The notes beneath the pieces are model-generated. The model searched no databases. It was not told the origin of the DNA and saw only the letters and a program-made list of their open reading frames with translations. A stretch of 7,899 nucleotides of DNA from Phycisphaeraceae bacterium (GTDB lineage Bacteria > Planctomycetota > Phycisphaerae > Phycisphaerales > Phycisphaeraceae), in assembly GCA_020851395.1 (NCBI GenBank), contig JADZCW010000063.1:1-7899 (forward strand), in the 5' to 3' direction. This document shows, one piece after another, positions 5,692 to 7,899 of this stretch (positions are counted from its first letter, which is position 1; every line of letters begins with the position of its first letter). A program made the position numbers and the translations under genes.

Positions 5692-6656
5692 GGAGGGGAG
5701 TTATACCGGGTGATGACGCGGGGGCAAGAGGAGGGATCAGGGATTGGGGGTTGGGGAAGTCCGAGGGTTCGGAGGAAATCATCGATCGCGGTCTGGTAGG
5801 TCTGGGGGTCGAGCTCGGCCATGTTCAGGTGATCGGCCCCCTGGAAGATGACGCAACGGGCTGAGGGCGCATGCTGGGCCAGAGCTTGGGCGTCGACCAG
5901 GGGGCACATGGCGTCGAATTGGCCGTGGATGAAGAGCGTGGGCAGCGTGACTTTTTCTATCCGGGTCAGGCCGTCGAGGGGGCCGAATCTCTTGGGAAAA
6001 AGACTCAGGTAGAGGCCGACGAGGTTGAGGAAGGGCCATGTCGGCCAGCGTCGTTGACGGAGGTAGCCGGCGACGGGGGTGAGACGATGACGGTAGGCGC
6101 CTTCGGCGATCAGAGCGATAGGCGCAGGCGAAAGGTTGTCGCGTACGATGGCCTGCATGGCGATGGAGGCGCCCATCGACAGGCCCAACAGGACGATCGA
6201 GGGATTGCTGTGGAGATGAGGGGGGAGTTGTTCGAGGATCGCCCGCAGGTCATCCGCTTCCGGTGGGCCACCGAAGCTGGCGTGGTGCGGGGAGTCGCCG
6301 TGAGCGCGCAGGTCGTAGAGGAGGACGGCCGAGAAGAGCTCGCTCCAGAGCGGCAGACGCTTGAGCATGACGTAGCGGCTCTCGGACCAGCCGTGGCAGA
6401 CGACCAGGATGGGGGCGTTGGCTGCCCGCCCGTGGACGAGCCAGGTGGGGGCGTGCTTGCCGTCGGGCAGAGGGATCGACAGTTCCTGGAATTCCAGGCC
6501 GAAGCCGGCGGGGTCCGTGGGCAGATCGTGGGCTAGCGCCCAGCCGGCGGCGCGACGCGAGGGGTGGGTCAGGCCGCGATAGATCGTCAGGGCGTATATC
6601 GCCGTGAGCAGGAAAGTGGCCAGCAAGAACAGGGGCAGCAGGTCAAGCAAGATCAT
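5673..6656 (-). CDS. Alpha/beta hydrolase with N-terminal membrane anchor
   Basis: Serine hydrolase of the alpha/beta fold (BAAT/peptidase S9-like or esterase style); substrate unknown. The 327-residue product begins with a hydrophobic helix at about residues 3-26 followed by Arg27, Arg34 and Arg35, so it is probably an anchored protein. The catalytic set is complete: oxyanion region CHGWSES (87-93), nucleophile Ser160 in GLSMG, Asp248 in HGQFDAMCP and His276 in GADHLN. The fold ends near residue 299; residues 300-327 are a Pro-rich tail encoded by a G-rich repeat and by the GH4 upstream region. Start choice: GGAG abuts the ATG at 6656 (too close), but is six bases before the TTG at 6650, so the real start may be codon 3. 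First gene of the leftward cluster, divergent from mmsA. It may release or trim a substrate near the membrane, but that is a guess. Confidence 0.88.
   Translation of the reverse strand: MILLDLLPLFLLATFLLTAIYALTIYRGLTHPSRRAAGWALAHDLPTDPAGFGLEFQELSIPLPDGKHAPTWLVHGRAANAPILVVCHGWSESRYVMLKRLPLWSELFSAVLLYDLRAHGDSPHHASFGGPPEADDLRAILEQLPPHLHSNPSIVLLGLSMGASIAMQAIVRDNLSPAPIALIAEGAYRHRLTPVAGYLRQRRWPTWPFLNLVGLYLSLFPKRFGPLDGLTRIEKVTLPTLFIHGQFDAMCPLVDAQALAQHAPSARCVIFQGADHLNMAELDPQTYQTAIDDFLRTLGLPQPPIPDPSSCPRVITRYNSPPCPHGK
5700..5727 (-). promoter_or_regulatory. Possible internal promoter giving a leaderless GH4 transcript
   Basis: On the minus strand TTGCCC (5727-5722, 4 of 6 to consensus) is followed after 16 bases by TATAAC (5705-5700, 5 of 6). 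Transcription would start around 5693, one to three bases before the GH4 ATG at 5691, which would explain the absence of a ribosome site. The element lies inside the coding sequence for the non-conserved tail of the upstream hydrolase. Confidence 0.4.
5733..5756 (+). repeat. G-rich repeat inside the hydrolase C-terminal tail
   Basis: The + strand reads GGG, ATCA, GGG, ATT, five G, TT, four G: four G runs with short loops, a G-quadruplex pattern, and the units resemble those at the deoC-kdsA junction. In the hydrolase frame it encodes Pro-Gln-Pro-Pro-Ile-Pro-Asp-Pro. A weaker related stretch (GAGGGTTCGGAGG) follows to about 5776. Confidence 0.7.
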
Positions 6657-6696
6657 CTCCGGAGGATATGTCGCCGCGTGGGTGCCGGCGGACTGG

Positions 6697-6705
6697 TGAT
6701 ATGAT
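6697..6705 (+). promoter_or_regulatory. Possible extended -10 element for mmsA
   Basis: TGATATGAT fits the extended -10 pattern TGnTATAAT with one mismatch and lies in the only AT-rich part of the 98-base divergent region. No convincing -35 is seen upstream, as is common for extended -10 promoters. Transcription would begin near 6712, giving a leader of about 43 bases. The promoter of the divergent hydrolase gene must overlap this region, but I could not pick a convincing element for it. Confidence 0.33.
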
Positions 6706-6743
6706 AGGATGAAATACTCGGCATTATGGGAAAAATCCAGACC

Positions 6744-6748
6744 AGGAG
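6744..6748 (+). promoter_or_regulatory. Ribosome binding site of mmsA
   Basis: AGGAG lies six bases before the ATG at 6755, the ideal distance. It is the clearest ribosome site in the window and selects this start over the in-frame Met codons 10 and 17. Confidence 0.8.
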
Positions 6749-6754
6749 TGATTC

Positions 6755-7899
6755 ATGACCTCGACGTCCCGCGGCCCGGCGATGGAAGCCCAGATCGTCC
6801 CCATGCTCATCGGCAAGCAGTGGTTGCGGCCGGCGACGGCGGAGCATGGGCCGGTGTTCAACCCCTCACGGGGCGAGCTGATCGCTCGCACGCCGATGGG
6901 CGGCTCGGCGGAGGTGGACGCGGCGGTTCAAGCGGCGCAAAAGGCGTTCGTCGCGTGGTCCAACACCCCCCCTACCAAGCGGGCGGGCGTGTTGTTCAAG
7001 TACCGGTCGCTGCTGGAGGAGCACTTCGAGGAGCTGGCGAAGATCGTCACGCTCGAGAACGGCAAGACGCTCGACGAGGCGCGTGGGGACGTGCGGCGTG
7101 GGCTAGAAGTCGTGGAGCTGGCGTGCGGGATCGGTGAGCTGGCCAAGGGGCAGTGCCTGCCGCGCGTGGCGGAGCAGATCGACGGGGTGACCATGCGCGA
7201 GCCGATCGGCGTCTGCACGGGGATCACGCCGTTCAACTTCCCGGCCATGGTGGGGATGTGGATGTACCCGATCGCCATCGCCTGCGGGAACACGTTCATC
7301 CTCAAGCCCAGCGAGAAGGTGCCGCTGACGGCCAACCGGCTGGCGGAGTTGTTCCTCGAAGCGGGGTTGCCCGAGGGCGTCATCAACGTCGTGCATGGCG
7401 GGAGAGCCGTCGTCGATGCGCTCTGCACGCACCCAGGAATCGCGGCGGTGAGCTTTGTCGGGTCGACGAAGGTGGCCGAGCACGTCTACGTGCTGGGCAC
7501 GCAGCACGGCAAGCGGGTGCAGGCGGCGGGTGGGGCGAAGAACGTGCTGGTGGTGATGCCGGACGCGGAGCCGGACTCGACGCTGCGGGCGGTGATGGGG
7601 GCGGCGTATGGGTGCGCGGGGCAGCGCTGCATGGCGGGGTCGATCCTGATGGGCGTGGGCGATTCCGCTTCCGGGGTGCAGAGGCGCGTGGCGGAGGCGA
7701 TCGACGGACTGAAGGTGGCGGACACGTCGGCGGACCCCGCAGCGCAGATGGGGCCGGTGATCGACGCGGGGGCGAAAGAGCGGATTCTGTCGTACCTGGA
7801 GATGGGGCAGAAAGAAGGCGCTCAACTCGTCCGCGATGGGCGGAAGCTGCCGGCGTCGCTCACGAGCGGCTATTTCGTCGGGCCAACGCTCTTCGACGA
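6755..7899 (+). CDS. mmsA: CoA-acylating methylmalonate-semialdehyde dehydrogenase, C-terminus cut by window edge
   Basis: Oxidises methylmalonate semialdehyde (and malonate semialdehyde) with NAD+ and CoA to propionyl-CoA (or acetyl-CoA) and CO2, in valine, thymine, beta-alanine or inositol breakdown; cytoplasmic. About 381 codons are visible of an expected total near 490-500. Diagnostic segments are PFNFPAMVGMWMYPIAIACGNTFILKPSE, here within about residues 157-186, then SFVGSTKVAEH and VQAAGGAKNVLVVMPDA. The catalytic Cys292 is in GQRCMA. As in this branch, the general-base Glu of ordinary aldehyde dehydrogenases is missing at the AAGGAKN position, which marks the CoA-dependent type. The residue after AKN is Val where family members commonly have His. 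Transcribed away from the leftward cluster with its own strong ribosome site; no partner genes such as a hydroxyisobutyrate dehydrogenase are visible, so which pathway it serves is open. Confidence 0.94.
   Translation, partial: MTSTSRGPAMEAQIVPMLIGKQWLRPATAEHGPVFNPSRGELIARTPMGGSAEVDAAVQAAQKAFVAWSNTPPTKRAGVLFKYRSLLEEHFEELAKIVTLENGKTLDEARGDVRRGLEVVELACGIGELAKGQCLPRVAEQIDGVTMREPIGVCTGITPFNFPAMVGMWMYPIAIACGNTFILKPSEKVPLTANRLAELFLEAGLPEGVINVVHGGRAVVDALCTHPGIAAVSFVGSTKVAEHVYVLGTQHGKRVQAAGGAKNVLVVMPDAEPDSTLRAVMGAAYGCAGQRCMAGSILMGVGDSASGVQRRVAEAIDGLKVADTSADPAAQMGPVIDAGAKERILSYLEMGQKEGAQLVRDGRKLPASLTSGYFVGPTLFD

Noticed and set aside
4952..5782. Minus-strand frame of 276 codons across GH4
   Set aside because: Frameshifted Arg/Pro/His-rich reading of GH4; its only notable part is the Pro-rich start, which is the G-rich repeat.
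7103..7825. Minus-strand frame of 240 codons inside mmsA
   Set aside because: His/Arg/Pro-rich antisense shadow of a well-conserved dehydrogenase.

Overview
This is a compact, very GC-rich bacterial window with six protein genes, two of them cut by the window edges. There are no RNA genes, transposases or CRISPR arrays, and no gene-free stretch longer than 133 bases. The mix suggests a Gram-negative-type envelope bacterium. It combines a Kdo synthase, a Gln-rich three-helix membrane protein, genes ending in Pro/Asn-rich tails made from a G-rich repeat, and CoA-acylating methylmalonate-semialdehyde dehydrogenase. I lean toward Planctomycetota, perhaps Phycisphaerae, but this is inference from style and not proof.

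Layout. Five genes run leftward from about 6656 to 1925, tightly packed: an alpha/beta hydrolase with an N-terminal membrane anchor; a glycoside hydrolase family 4 (GH4) enzyme whose start overlaps the hydrolase end by 19 bases; a PHP-domain phosphatase of the histidinol-phosphatase type (5-base gap); deoxyribose-phosphate aldolase deoC (3-base gap); and Kdo-8-phosphate synthase kdsA (18-base gap). A 133-base gap with a possible hairpin, a promoter-like pair and a 10-base palindrome then leads to a long Gln-rich, coiled-coil membrane protein that runs off the left edge. On the other side, a 98-base divergent promoter region separates the hydrolase from a rightward mmsA-type dehydrogenase that runs off the right edge.

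How the genes work together. The cluster looks like a mixed sugar and sugar-phosphate set (GH4 glycosidase, phosphatase, deoC aldolase, Kdo synthase) and not one textbook pathway. Spacing implies co-transcription, but a good -35/-10 pair just before the GH4 start suggests a second, possibly leaderless, transcript. mmsA would channel malonate or methylmalonate semialdehyde to acetyl-CoA or propionyl-CoA and is probably regulated separately.

The most unusual feature is a family of short G-rich, G-quadruplex-capable repeats at three gene 3' ends (kdsA, deoC, hydrolase). They are translated as Pro-rich C-terminal tails, and in deoC the repeat supplies the stop codon. The + strand is G-rich throughout regardless of gene direction. 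No clearly new multi-gene system was found; the best leads are the repeat family, the atypical GH4 signature and the membrane coiled-coil protein.
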